Assembly: GCA_922989275.2 (NCBI GenBank)
Contig: OV277862.1
Span: 16,411,543-16,475,542 of the forward strand
Length of the DNA: 64,000 nucleotides
Source of the DNA: Gari tellinella
Lineage: Eukaryota; Mollusca; Bivalvia; Cardiida; Psammobiidae
Direction: 5' to 3'
Shown here: positions 20,110 through 30,332 of the stretch, one piece after another
Position numbering within the stretch: the first letter of the stretch is position 1
Layout: each line of letters starts with the position of its first letter
Program-made: the position numbers and the translations under genes
Notes under the pieces: model-generated
What the model was told of the DNA's origin: nothing
What the model saw: the letters and a program-made list of their open reading frames with translations, nothing else
Databases searched by the model: none

Positions 20110-20360
20110 TTATCCCTTTCCCCCCATAGGAGTGCTTTTAGCACATTTAATTCATTCCTCCACTGAAGAAAATAGTTCAAATTTATACAGTCATGAATAT
20201 ACGTATAAGATATAGGTTTTATATTCTAGAAGGTGGTAGCTTAAAATAAGCTGAAAGTAAACCAGAATGCGCCATAAGGCGCATTCTGCTTTACATTCAA
20301 CCTGCTTTTATTGATCACCTGTCGTCAAAATTAGAAACAGGCTTTTGGGTAAAGAGTTAA
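20110..20360 (-). mobile_element. F1 MITE, complete
   Basis: TATCCCTTTCCCCCCATAGG to TTTTGGGTAAAGAGTTAA. Apex GCGCCATAAGGCGC. Confidence 0.82.
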
Positions 20361-20469
20361 ACAATGATACCGAACAAATACTGTGTTGTTTTGGAATAAT
20401 GAGAAAATAGATCCATATCACACTGTATGTAGACTACAAGAATTGAATTTGGTATATTAAGTAATTTCT

Positions 20470-20743
20470 ATAACCCTTCACCCAGTAGCCTGTTTCTAGT
20501 TTTGAAGACTGGTGAACACTTAAAAGCTGTTTGAAAATAAAACACAATGCCCCTTATATATAGCACATTCTGCTTTACTTTCAACCTGCTTTGAACTACC
20601 ATCTGCTAGGATATAGAAATTAAGTATTAAATCTTATATGGTGCATATTCACAACTGAATAAAGTGTGACTATTTTCTTCAAGAGAGGTCTGAGAGGAAT
20701 ATATTCAATGCCTAAAAAAAAGTATCGTTTGAGTAATGGGTTC
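20470..20743 (+). mobile_element. F1 MITE, diverged
   Basis: ACCCTTCACCCAGTAGCCTG to GAGTAATGGGTTCA. Arms unmatched near the apex (GCCCCTTATATATAGCACA). Confidence 0.78.
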
Positions 20744-20744
20744 A

Positions 20745-21020
20745 AAAACTGTTCATCAAGTATTCTTGAAAATGTGAAAAAAAATGTTATTTAATTCATG
20801 CATTTTTTTCCCTTAAAAACTTGAATTTCCTTGGAAATCAAGAAGCGTAACTATTTTTCTAACCATGTAGAGAAAAATATATGAGCTTTCTGGGTCAAAG
20901 TAATCTACATGTACATATTTCATAAAGGTATTCCTTTGATGTGTACTACTACACCTGTTTGACATATTACAGTCAATACCTTGTTCACCCACCATTTAAA
21001 AGATGTCAAACCATGACCCA
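20745..21020. other. Unassigned sequence
   Basis: About 275 bp. The 60-codon minus-strand frame at 20813-20995 has no recognisable feature. Confidence 0.3.
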
Positions 21021-21024
21021 ATCC

Positions 21025-21138
21025 TTACAGCAGAGACAATTTAATGCAGAACAAAAGTAATGCAGAAAGCTCCTACAGGAGCTTTCTGCATTACTTTTAT
21101 TCTACATTAAGCAAGTCAACTGTCTTTTCAGAGAGTTA
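21025..21138. mobile_element. F6 hairpin element
   Basis: Perfect inner palindrome AAGTAATGCAGAAAGCTCCT / AGGAGCTTTCTGCATTACTT with outer arms TTTAATGCAGAAC and ATTCTACATTAAG. Confidence 0.72.
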
Positions 21139-21141
21139 AAA

Positions 21142-21413
21142 TTAACCGTTACGTACGTAACCCCATAGCATAATTAATGTTTCATGTTTTGAAGATACGT
21201 GACCTGCACTTAAAGCAGGTTGAAAGTAAAGCAGAATGCGCCTTAAGGCGCAATCTGCTTTACTTTCAGCCTGCTTTAAGCTATTCTCTGCTAAAATATA
21301 GAAAATATTTCTGATGATACATATTCATGACTGAATAAATTTGACATATTTTCTTCAGTGGAGGAATAAGTCAGAGGCGTAAAAAGGCATACTTATTGGG
21401 TTATGGGTATAAA
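21142..21413 (+). mobile_element. F1 MITE, complete
   Basis: TTAACCGTTACGTACGTAAC start with a small insertion, apex GCGCCTTAAGGCGC, end TTATTGGGTTATGGGTA. Confidence 0.82.
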
Positions 21414-21604
21414 GGTTGCTTTAACCAGAAGTTTGACATTTTAGCTTGTTTACTTTACCGTTGTGACCTACTAATGTCTACTCTATACCTTTTGACCATA
21501 AAACTTCAAATAACTACTGCCTGTCTACAGTCAGAGAGATGATAAATTACCAGTAGGCAAACAACATACAGCTAAAACCCCACTAATTAACCCGCTCCTA
21601 CACA

Positions 21605-22085
21605 ACCATTCGTACAAATCACCTCTACATGTCTGTGTTTAACCCACTGCACCACATGCAAGTGCCTTTTAGCTCATCCAATTTTTTCCTCCATTAGAAG
21701 AGTTTGAATTTATATAGTCATGAACATGTACGTACCATAAAAGTACCATTCGTACAAATCACCTCTACATGTCTGTCTGTGTTTAACCCACTCCACCACA
21801 GAAGCGCCTTTTAGCTCATTCAATTTATTCCTCCTCTGAAGAGAAGAGTTTGAATTTATGTAATCATGAACATGTACATACCATTAAAGTACCATTCCTA
21901 CAAATCACCTCTACATGTCTGTCTGTGTTTAACCCATTCCCCCACATAGAAGTGCCTTTTAGCTAATTCATTGAATTTATATTCCTCCACTGAAGAGAAG
22001 AGTTCTAATTTATATAATCATATACATGTACGTACCATACAAGTACCATTCATACAAATCACCTCTACATGTCTGTCTGTGTTTA
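21605..22085 (-). repeat. Tandem repeat of an F1 end plus flank
   Basis: Units start with ACCATT at 21605, 21745, 21891 and 22045 (periods 140, 146, 154 bp). Each has about 40 bp of flank (CAAATCACCTCTACATGTCT) followed by about 100 bp of the F1 reverse left end (TTTAACCCACT..., TTTTAGCTCAT, TTATTCCTCC, GTCATGAACATGTACGTACC). The fourth unit leads into a full F1. Confidence 0.9.
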
Positions 22086-22318
22086 ATCCATTTCCCCCGC
22101 ATAGAAGTGCCATTTAGCTCATCCAATTTATTCATCCACTGGAGAAAATAGTTCCAATTTATACAGTCATGAGTATGTGCCATAAGAAAATATTTCCTTA
22201 AAGCAGGTTGAAAGTAAAGCAGAATGCGCCATAAGGCGCATTCTGCTTTACTTTCAACCAGCTTTAAGTTAGTCACCTATCTTCAATACTAGAATCTGTC
22301 TATGGGGTAATGGGTTAA
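22083..22318 (-). mobile_element. F1 MITE, complete, end of tandem array
   Basis: TTTAATCCATTTCCCCCGCA to TATGGGGTAATGGGTTAA. Apex GCGCCATAAGGCGC. Its last TTAA begins the next copy. Confidence 0.85.
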
Positions 22319-22560
22319 CCTACTCATAACATAGAATTGACCTTTTACCCGATTCATTTTATTCCTCCACTGAAGAGAATAGTTCCAATTTATTATACAG
22401 TCATGAACATGATTGTATGTACCATAAGAGATATTTTCATTATCCGAGTAGATGGTAGCTTAAAGCAGGCTGTAAAAGGCACATTCTGCTATACTTTCAA
22501 CCTGCTTTAAGTAGTCACCTATCTTCAATAGTAGAAACAGGCTATGGGGTAATGGGTTAA
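22315..22560 (-). mobile_element. F1 MITE, left arm of hairpin deleted
   Basis: TTAACCTACTCATAACATAG to CTATGGGGTAATGGGTTAA. AAAGCAGGCTGTAAAAGGCA shows the loss of most of the left arm. Confidence 0.82.
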
Positions 22561-22576
22561 GCAGGGAAAAGGGAAA

Positions 22577-22715
22577 ACCCTCTCTCCCAATTAGCTTGTT
22601 TAATTACAACTTTTCAATATTGACAGATTGGTTGCTTAAAGCAGATTGCATGAAATTTTAGTAGGGAGTTTAAATTTAAGGCGTGAAAACATGTATAAAT
22701 TGAAGGTAAAGGACT
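22577..22715 (+). mobile_element. F1 remnant
   Basis: TTAGCTTGTTTAATTACAAC, GCTTAAAGCAGATTG and AAGGCGTGAAAACATGTATA mark a shortened, hairpin-less copy. Confidence 0.5.
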
Positions 22716-22734
22716 AATAACAGAACAGAATCAT

Positions 22735-23407
22735 TTAACCAATAACCCCATAAATATGCCTTTTACTGCCTTTAATTTAATTCTCAACTAAAGCAAATAG
22801 TTCCAGTTTATACATTCGTTAATATGTGTCATAAGAAATATTTTCTATATTCTAGCAGATGGTAACTTTCAGGCCCATTCAGCTTTACTTTCAGTCTGCT
22901 TTAAGTAGTCACCTGTATTCAAATCTAGAACAAGACTGCGCATTAAACAAACGCTTATGCCCCCGGTGGCAACCATGACAGTATATTTTGAATTTTTTTT
23001 AAGTCCAAATTAGGTCAAGGTCAAGGTCAAAATCAAGGTTGGGTGATATTGGTGGATAGGGAATGGTCCAAGGCAACAACTGTATAAGTATCCAAGCATT
23101 GGAGTAAGCGGTGTTGATGCTAGACGAAACGGTAAAATCTAGTTAACCAAGAAATAGCCCACTCAAAATATTCTAAGTCCAAATGAGGTCAAGGTCAAGG
23201 TCAAAATCAAGGTTGGGTATTATTGGTGGCTAGGGAATGGTCCAAGGCAACAACCGTATAAGTATCCAAGCATTTGAATAAGTGGTGTTGTTGCTAGACG
23301 AAACGGTAAAATCTACTTAACCTGGTTACGGACCGACGGGACGATTACTATATGCTCCTGCATCTGTCGATGCCGGGGGCATAAAAAGACTATGGAGTAA
23401 AGGGTTA
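22735..23407 (-). mobile_element. F1 MITE interrupted by another element
   Basis: TTAACCAATAACCCCATAAA at the left, TTCAAATCTAGAACAAGACT before the insertion and ATGGAGTAAAGGGTTAA after it. Left palindrome arm largely deleted. Confidence 0.85.
22938..23385. mobile_element. GCCCCCGG-ended element with ~174-bp tandem units
   Basis: Inside the F1 and flanked by AAGACT (22932-22937, 23386-23391). TTATGCCCCCGG (22955-22966) and CCGGGGGCATAA (23373-23384) are perfect inverted ends. Two internal units begin AAGTCCAAAT at 23001 and 23175, each rich in AAGGTCAAGG and containing GGTCCAAGGCAACAAC. Non-autonomous. The architecture resembles bivalve elements with short tandem cores. Confidence 0.85.
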
Positions 23408-23409
23408 AA

Positions 23410-23712
23410 TCTTTCCCAAGGCCCTTGCACACCTTACATGTATGGCTCGACATGCTACAGTCATTATCCAGATATAACTTGTGTCTTCCTTCACTAGTCA
23501 AGCACATTTTGTCATTAACAATCTAAAGTAACATCTAATTTTTCTTCTTCACATGTTGAATTTTGCATATGTTCTAGTCAAGTCCCAGATAACGGCTGAA
23601 ACAGTTCAATTTAGCTCATCTCTAACAGAATTACTAAGAAATGTAAGAGCTTTCACGTAGATGTGGAAATTTAAATCTTGATAATGTTCCTTTAGGCAGG
23701 GAATTTATATAA
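23410..23712. other. Unassigned sequence
   Basis: About 300 bp without a recognised repeat. A 64-codon minus-strand frame (23313-23507) partly lies in the preceding element. Confidence 0.35.
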
Positions 23713-23714
23713 TT

Positions 23715-23918
23715 CAGGGCTCCAGATAAGGGAAGTATTTCAAAAACTAAAATCTTTATTTCTGAATTAAACCCTATGGTGTCACTACTCATTTGAATCG
23801 TCTCTTCATCGTCTCTTCGAGACAATTCTAATGAGTAGTCACACTATAGGATTTGGTGCTAAAATAAGTGAAACATTGTTGGGTTTGTTCAATTTACTCC
23901 CTCTTATCTGGAGCCCAG
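23715..23918 (-). mobile_element. F2 MITE, apex duplicated
   Basis: CAGGGCTCCAGATAAGGG to CTTATCTGGAGCCCAG, flanked by TAATT on both sides. The apex carries CGTCTCTTCATCGTCTCTTC, a duplicated CGTCTCTTC. Confidence 0.88.
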
Positions 23919-23969
23919 TAATTTACAGGGATTGAGATAATAACAAATTAACTCCATATGCATTTCTAA

Positions 23970-24112
23970 TCTTGTCATCCTTTTTGTCTCATCAAAACAC
24001 TATGTCGCAACTATTATTTAGAATTGTCTCTTTGAGACGATTCTGAAAACAATTTTTTAACAAAAATAAGGATTCTAGTATTTTGAAATACCTTTGTTAT
24101 CAGGCGCTCTGA
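23970..24112 (+). mobile_element. F2 MITE, strongly decayed
   Basis: AACACTATGTCGCAACTATT, GTCTCTTTGAGACGATTCT, AATAAGGATTCTAGTATTTT and GAAATACC follow the F2 order. Ends unclear. Confidence 0.5.
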
Positions 24113-24114
24113 AA

Positions 24115-24555
24115 CTTGATGGGAGTCCCATAGGTGGTCAACTATTTATGCTACAAGCTAATTTGCCTCTCTCCGAGGCCTCATGATAGTAATTTACGTG
24201 ATTATTAAAGATTCATTTGTTCATCTAATGGTTGTCAATTTTAATCTGATCACAAAACGATGGCACAAACATCACAGACAAGAAAATTTAATATTTCATA
24301 GCCCCCAATAATTTCACTTTCGCTATCACATTATCGGGAATCACAAGGGAAATTCGCGTCTATCTGAAATCAAGTATAAACTTAACACGTAAATAGCAGA
24401 GTAGTTGAAAATTGCCTGGCTCAAGAATAGACACCACAATAACTTTAAGTAGAAAGCTTTCCCTCCTCTTTCTTCCAGACATAATTAATCTTCTAGAAAT
24501 TCTCACTCAAGGAATGAAGCTGATAGCTGTTTTAAAGCAGAATATAATCTTGTTA
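24115..24555. other. Unassigned sequence
   Basis: About 440 bp with no repeat core. The 62-codon frame at 24412-24600 runs into an F1 and is not a gene candidate. Confidence 0.4.
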
Positions 24556-24558
24556 ATA

Positions 24559-24822
24559 TATAACTCTTTACTCCATAGACATGCATTCTTACACATCTAA
24601 TTTATTCCTCGACTGAGCAAAATAGTTCCAATTTATATAGCCATGAATACGTATTATTAAGAAATATTTTCTATAAATTCTAACAGATGGTAGCTAAAAT
24701 AAAGCAGGCTGAAAGTAAAGCAAAATGCGCCTTAACGCGCATTCTGCTTTACTTTCAACCTGCTTTAAGTGGTCACATATCTTCAATACTAGAAACAAGC
24801 TAGGCCCTGGGTAATGGGTTAA
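24559..24822 (-). mobile_element. F1 MITE, complete
   Basis: TAACTCTTTACTCCATAGAC to GGGTAATGGGTTAA. Apex GCGCCTTAACGCGC. Confidence 0.85.
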
Positions 24823-24825
24823 GGT

Positions 24826-24900
24826 GGACTTTACTTTAAACCTACTTTAAGTGGTCACATATCTTCAATACTAGAAACAGGCTATGGGGTAATGGGTTAA
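24826..24900 (-). mobile_element. F1 end fragment, duplicated
   Basis: Repeats the last ~75 bp of the preceding copy (CTACTTTAAGTGGTCACATA to GGGGTAATGGGTTAA). Confidence 0.8.
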
Positions 24901-24904
24901 GTAC

Positions 24905-25160
24905 TTAAAAGCTGCTTTAATATAAAGGGTTAAACGAGTCCATAAAATTACGGTTCAGTGATCTAAAACTCGTAATCTGATACAGTGTAGTTGTGAAGCA
25001 TACCCAAATGCCTCGGCTTGCTATCACTCTCTCAGGTATTTTGGAGTTATTATGAAATGTGTTCACTGATTCATAATGTCATAATCCTTGTATGCAAGGG
25101 CAGCTTCACTCTGTAACCTGTCTTATCTGTATTATATAACCCTGACCATTTTTTCTGAAT
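24905..25160. other. Unassigned sequence
   Basis: About 255 bp with nothing recognised. Confidence 0.3.
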
Positions 25161-25161
25161 A

Positions 25162-25355
25162 CAAGGCTACAGATAAGAGGGGAGTTAACTGAACAAATCC
25201 AACATTTTCTCAATCATTTCAGCACCAAATCCTATGGTGTTACTACTCATTAAAATCACATTGAAGAGACGATTTTAATGAGTAGTGACACTATAGGGTT
25301 TAATGCAGAAATAAAGATTTTATTTTCTGAAATACTCCCCTAATCTGGAGCCCTG
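25162..25355 (+). mobile_element. F2 MITE with short target duplication
   Basis: CAAGGCTACAGATAAGAGG to CTAATCTGGAGCCCTG, flanked by GAATA on both sides. Confidence 0.88.
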
Positions 25356-25415
25356 GAATAACAGCTTTTAAGAGGTCCCCTATTATACCCTGATCCACAG
25401 AATTACTATACCATA

Positions 25416-25589
25416 TATGCAGTCGAAACTCAATACTTCAAACTCGTTTAAATCCACCTAACCAGTATTTCATAAGTTTGATTTTGATAACTCAATCTCG
25501 CTTAATTTGAAAATACCCATTATATTAACTTTGAAATATGGTTATATTCGAACTAACGCGAGTCCGAAGTATCAATTTCGACTGTTATA
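25416..25589. mobile_element. pogo/mariner-like MITE
   Basis: CAGTCGAAACTCAATACTTC at the left and the complement of TATAACAGTCGAAATTGATA at the right. Inverted ends of about 27 bp with TA at the outside. Ends starting CAGTCGAAA are typical of pogo-type elements. No transposase frame. Confidence 0.75.
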
Positions 25590-25629
25590 TACTTTTTTCC
25601 GTGCCTGATCTGATAAATTTTAAATGCAC

Positions 25630-25772
25630 TCAAAAGAAGATTTAATTTATCCCTCCGGAAATATATACTCTCAGTTTATATGGTTGTAAATATATGCACT
25701 ATCAGAATTAACTTTTATTATTTTCTATCTCCTAGAAGATGGTATTGCTAATAAGCAGGCTGAAAGTAATTT
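25630..25772 (-). mobile_element. F1 MITE, left half only
   Basis: TTAATTTATCCCTCCGGAAA to AGCAGGCTGAAAGTAA, broken in the left palindrome arm. Confidence 0.7.
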
Positions 25773-25777
25773 AACCT

Positions 25778-26031
25778 TTAACCCATTACCCCATAGCCTA
25801 TTTCTAGTTTTGAAGACATGTGACTACTTAAAATGGGTTGAAAGTAAAGCAGAATGCACCTTAAGGCGCATTTTGCTTTACTTTCAGCCTACTTTAAGCT
25901 ATCCTCTGCTATAGAATAAAGAAAATATTTCATATGGTACATATTCATGACTGAATAAATTGAAACTTTTTTCTTCAGTGGAGGAATAAATTAGAAGCAT
26001 AAAAAGGCCTATATATGGGGTAATGGGTTAA
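25778..26031 (+). mobile_element. F1 MITE, complete
   Basis: TTAACCCATTACCCCATAGC to GGGGTAATGGGTTAA. Apex GCACCTTAAGGCGC, one mismatch. Confidence 0.92.
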
Positions 26032-26034
26032 AGT

Positions 26035-26390
26035 AAATGTGCCTTGAAAGTTGAGCATTAAGACGCCTAAGGGGAGCTTTCTACTTTACTCTCAGCAAGC
26101 TTTCATCACTACTGTCAGATATCACCTGTCATATACACTGGAAATGGCTATAAGGGTAAGCAGGTAAAGGGGATAAAAAGTATTCATTTCTGCGGTGACA
26201 TTTATCATTCCAACTATCTGAAACATCTTGCACAACACTTCCACTGAACAACAGCAGAACAATATGGCCTTTGTGGAGTTGGCTTACCCTCAAACAAGTT
26301 TATTACATTTCCAGCAACAATATCAGACTATTTTATTACCAGGAAAACTTCTTCTATCCCTCCAACAGCTGCTTATAAGTATTATATAAG
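26035..26390. other. Unassigned, with decayed hairpin
   Basis: About 26040-26165 contains weak core-type matches (AGACGCCTAAGGGGAGCTTT, CTACTTTACTCTCAGCAAGC, ATCACCTGTC). The rest is unrecognised. Confidence 0.35.
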
Positions 26391-26568
26391 CACAGCTCCA
26401 GATAAGAGGAAGGAAACCGAACAAATACAACATTTTCTCACTCATTTCAGCACCAAATACTATGGTGTTACTACTCATTAGAATTGTCTCAAAGAGACGA
26501 TTCTAATGAGCAGTGACACCATAGGGTTTAATGCAGAAATAAAGATAACTGGTACTCCCCTTATCTGA
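26391..26568 (+). mobile_element. F2 MITE, right tip deleted
   Basis: CACAGCTCCAGATAAGAGGA to CTCCCCTTATCTGA. Flanked by TATAAG (26385-26390, 26569-26574), yet the terminal GGAGCCCTG is missing. Confidence 0.82.
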
Positions 26569-26569
26569 T

Positions 26570-26842
26570 ATAAGGTCTATCTCCTGATAGTCTTATAGAG
26601 TTACTTAACGTGACGTTTTTTTATTTAGCCCCCATCGCCTAAACAAAAAGAAGAGAATCCTTGAAAAGAGCTAGCTGACATTTACTCTTTAATTCCCTAA
26701 CAGAATCATTTAAACTTCCTAAGAAACAAATTAATGTCACCTTCATACAATGTAACATATATGTGAGACTGATATAAAGTCTCGTAGAAATTAGAATCAC
26801 CTTTTACTTATTCCTCAAGGCAACACTTTTTCATGTTTCTAT
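26570..26842. other. Unassigned sequence
   Basis: About 270 bp with nothing recognised. Confidence 0.3.
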
Positions 26843-26843
26843 A

Positions 26844-27060
26844 TACAGTAAAACCCCTCTATTACCACCACTAGATTATGTTAATTATTAGGTGCTTATA
26901 TATAGGACAGGTGACCGCTGAAAGCAAGGTGACAGTAAAACAGAAAGCTCCTAAAGGAGCTTTCTGTTTTACTGTCACCTTTCTTTAAGCTGTATCACCT
27001 GTTTTTTATACAATCAATTAGCCTTCATTTAAGTGGTCGTAATAGAGAGGTTCTACTGTA
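26844..27060. mobile_element. F5 MITE, complete
   Basis: TACAGTAAAACCCCTCTATT and its inverted end AATAGAGAGGTTCTACTGTA, with ACCACCACT / AGTGGTCGT inside. Core arms AAAGCAAGGTGACAGTAAAA with apex GCTCCTAAAGGAGC. TA-flanked ends suggest the Tc1/mariner group. Confidence 0.85.
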
Positions 27061-27064
27061 CCTA

Positions 27065-27525
27065 CAAATGGCCTTATCTCATAGTAACATTATTATGTTT
27101 TCACATTTTTATAACCCCTCTATTGTGTATATATGGCAACACTGCTTAAACTGAACCCATTCTACCAAGGCAAGCAAATTAAAGTGTATTGTAAAGTTTA
27201 AATCTTTTTCAAAGTGTATCAAAATCAAACGTACATATTCAGAATATTCCTCTAAAAATGAGTTTAAAGTCACATGATATGACTTGGTAGAGACTCTGAC
27301 ATATTAGAAAACTCCAGAAAAAATTCCTTCACCCCGTCTCTGGGGTATTATATATATTTGCAAAATCTCACAATACAGGGAAGCTTTTTCAGACAGATAA
27401 GAAGTATTTCTACATAAAACCTATAAAATATTGGCTCAGTCTGTTAAATCTCATCCACTGGAATGGCGTTCCCTTCAGTCTAATGATAGTCTTCATCTTC
27501 ACAAAACTGCTAGCTCACTGCTTTT
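27065..27525. other. Unassigned sequence
   Basis: About 460 bp, AT-rich, with no repeat core and no reading frame worth calling. Confidence 0.4.
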
Positions 27526-27779
27526 GCTGTAGCCAATGTTGAATTGATCACATATTGTTCAGGGCTCCAGATAAGAGGGAGTAAATTGAACAAATTGAAC
27601 ATTTTCGCACCGATTCAAGCACCAAAACCTATGGTGTTACTACTCATTAGAATCGTCTTGAAGAGACGATTCTAATGAGTAGTGACACCATTGGGTTTAA
27701 TGCAGTTATAAAGATTTTAGTTTCTGAAATACTCCCCTTATCTGAGCTGTTGCCAATGCTGAATTGATCACATATTGTT
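27526..27779. repeat. 34-bp direct repeats flanking an F2
   Basis: GCTGTAGCCAATGTTGAATT... (27526-27559) and GCTGTTGCCAATGCTGAATT... (27746-27779) bracket the F2 with two differences. Confidence 0.85.
27560..27748 (+). mobile_element. F2 MITE between direct repeats
   Basis: CAGGGCTCCAGATAAGAGGG to CCCCTTATCTGAGCTG. Apex GTCTTGAAGAGAC. The right tip lacks GGAGCCCTG. Confidence 0.85.
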
Positions 27780-28003
27780 TCTAATTTTGAAGACGGATAA
27801 CAACATAAAGCAAGCTGAAGGTAAAGCGGAATGCCCCTTGAGACGCATGCTGTTTTAATTTCAGCTTGCTTTACGCTACTTTTCTGCTCGATATTGAGAA
27901 AACATTTACGATGCGTATTCATGACTGTATAAATTGGAACTATTTTCTTCAGTGGAGGTAAAAAATGGTGTTAAAATGCATATCTATTAAGTAATTGGTT
28001 AAT
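27774..28003 (+). mobile_element. F1 MITE, left tip missing
   Basis: TTGTTTCTAATTTTGAAGAC through TATTAAGTAATTGGTTAA. Palindrome imperfect (GCCCCTTGAGACGC). Confidence 0.78.
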
Positions 28004-28172
28004 CAATACCCTGTATCTGTTTTCTAGTTTTGAAGAGAGGTCACACTACTTAAAGCAATTTAAAAGTAAAGCAGAATCAGCCTTTTTAAAGGCACACACA
28101 GACTGCTTTATTTTCAGACTTCTGTAAGCTACTATATATATCCGCTAGTATATGGAAAAAAATTTTCTGATG
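28000..28172 (+). mobile_element. F1 MITE, right-truncated
   Basis: TTAATCAATACCCTGTATCT to GGAAAAAAATTTTCTGATGA, then joins an F5. Shares TTAA with the previous copy. Confidence 0.7.
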
Positions 28173-28174
28173 AT

Positions 28175-28506
28175 GCAAGGTGGAAGTTAAACAGTGAGCT
28201 CTTAAATGAGCTTTCTGTCTTACATTCACCTTGCTTTAAGCAGCAACCTGCCTTAAACAACAAATAATTCAGGGCTCCAGATAAGAGGGAGTAAACTTAA
28301 CAAATCCACCATTTTCTTACTTATAATTTCAGCACCAAATCCTATGGTGTTACTACTCATTAGAATCGTCTCAAAGAGACGATTCTAATGAGTAGTGACA
28401 CCATAGGGTTTAATGCAGAAATAAAGATTTTAGTTATTAAAATACCCTTATCTGGAGACCTGTAATTAACATAATTTAGTGGTCATAATAGAGGGGTTTT
28501 ACTGTA
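28175..28506. mobile_element. F5 MITE with nested F2, left-truncated
   Basis: AAGGTGGAAGTTAAACAGTG core to the right end TAGAGGGGTTTTACTGTA. Interrupted at 28270 by an F2. Confidence 0.75.
28270..28462 (+). mobile_element. F2 MITE nested in F5
   Basis: CAGGGCTCCAGATAAGAGG to CCTTATCTGGAGACCTG, flanked by TAATT on each side. Perfect palindrome with apex CTCAAAGAG. Confidence 0.9.
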
Positions 28507-28509
28507 CCA

Positions 28510-28740
28510 GCCAGTTATAATGTAGATGATATAAACGATAATCTTCAAAGGGATCAGGGGATATTATTACCACTAAGCCTCCCTTTGAACACAAGATGGT
28601 AATCACATTAATTCAGATAATTACTATAAAAGTCTAAAGTGGCTTATCAGCACCCATTGTAGTGGTTGCCAATATATGCCTGGAGTTTTGGTAGTCAACT
28701 CGTGATATGAAACAGAAATGTCTCTTCTAATTACCGGTAT
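28510..28740. other. Unassigned sequence
   Basis: About 230 bp with nothing recognised. Confidence 0.3.
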
Positions 28741-28772
28741 ACACAGAGCTCCAGATAAGGGGAGTATTTCAA

Positions 28773-30332
28773 CAAGAGGGCCTGAAGGCCCTGATATCGC
28801 TCACCAATTGTAATGAAGCCTGATAGCTTTACCTTTGAATTTTACCTGTTTTATTCTAAATCCATTCAAGTTTGTAGATCTACTGTAGTATAGTAGAGTA
28901 CATCAAAGGCAGACAACTAGAGCCTAAACAATACTGAAATGAAGCCTATTTTTCTAGCACTTCAAGGGCAGGTAACTATTGCAACAATGATTACATTTCA
29001 ACAATAATTGCAGTATTGCACTCCTTCGAGAACGTATAGCTACATCCTTTGTGTACAAATATAATCAAAATCCATTGAAAACTGTAGTTGCAAGAGTGTA
29101 AACGCTGTTAAATATGGCAATTTCAGCAATTCAAAGGTAGATATCTCATGATCTATTTGTCCGATTCCAACCATAATCACCCTTTTTCGAACTCTTATGG
29201 TCATATTATACAATCTGAGCAAGTTTGAGAGAGCTTGGATAAATATTGTGGCCTCTAGAGCGTAAACACTGTTAAATATATCATTTTCAGCAATTCAAAG
29301 GTAGATAACTCTTGACCTATTGATGTGATTACAACCATAATTGAACTCATTCGAAGTCTTACGGTAATATACCATCTGAGTAAGTTTGAGAAAGAGTGGA
29401 TAAAATTTGTGGCCTCTAGAGTGTAAACATCGTTAAATATGGCATTTTCAGCAATTCAAAGGTAGATAACTCTCGACCTATATATAAGTCTGATTTCAAC
29501 CGTAATCACACTCATCTGAACTTTTATAGTCATATACAATCTTAGCAAAATCGAGATAGATTGGATAAAAATTGTGAACTCTAGAATGTAAACATTGTTA
29601 AATATGGCATTTTCAGCAATTCAAAGGTAGATAACTCTCGACCTATTGGTCCGATTTCAACCATAATCAAACTCATCTGAACTCTTATGGTCACATACAA
29701 TCTGAGCAAGTTTGAGAAAGATTGGATAAAAATTGTGGCCTCTAGCCTGTAAACTTCCTTAAATATGGCATTTTCAGCAATTCAAAGGTAGATAACTCTC
29801 GACCTGTTAGTCCGATTTCAACCATAATCATCCTCATCTGAACTCTTATAGTCATATACAATCTGAGCAAGATTGAGATAGATTGGATCAAAATTGTGGC
29901 CTCTAGAGTGTAAACACTGTTAAATATGGCATTTTCAGCAATTCAAAGGTAGATAACTCTTGATCTATTAGTCGGATTTCAACCATAATCGAACTCATTG
30001 GAACTCTTATGGTAATATACAATCTGGGCAAGTTTCAGAAAGATTGGATAAATATTGTGGCCTCTAGAGTGTAAACACTGTTAAATATGGCATTTTCAGC
30101 AATTCAAAGGTAGATAACTCTTGACCTATTGGCCTGATTTCAACCATAATCAAACTCATCCGAACTCTTATGGTAATATACAATCTGAGCAAGTTATAGA
30201 AAGATTGGATTAAAATTGTGGACTCTAGAGTGTAAACACTAAAATTGTTGACGACGAACGACTAACGACGAACGACGGACGCCGGACATTCAAGGATTGC
30301 AAAAGCTCACCCTGAGCTAGCTCAGGTGAGCT
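28773..30332. mobile_element. Pearl-like / Helitron-like non-autonomous element
   Basis: 1,560 bp. Left end CAAGAGGGCCTGAAGGCCCT with a GGGCC hairpin, then GATATCGCTCACC. Right end ACGACGAACGACGGACGCCG and a terminal palindrome CCTGAGCTAGCTCAGG in TGAGCT. Subterminal GCTCACC motifs at both ends. The A-rich junction hides any short target duplication. Bivalve pearl elements have this design; the assignment is from general knowledge of the family. Confidence 0.8.
29095..30225. repeat. ~161-bp tandem units in pearl-like element
   Basis: CTCTAGAGTGTAAACACTGT recurs at about 29253, 29414, 29577, 29740, 29901, 30062 and 30223, a period of about 161 bp and seven units. Each contains TTTTCAGCAATTCAAAGGTA and TGAACTCTTATGGTCATATA. 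An extra divergent unit lies upstream. Confidence 0.92.

Noticed and set aside
22938..23385. AAGGTCAAGGTCA as a nuclear-receptor response element
   Set aside because: AGGTCA half-sites are part of a tandem transposon unit and recur with it, so no regulatory role can be inferred from sequence.
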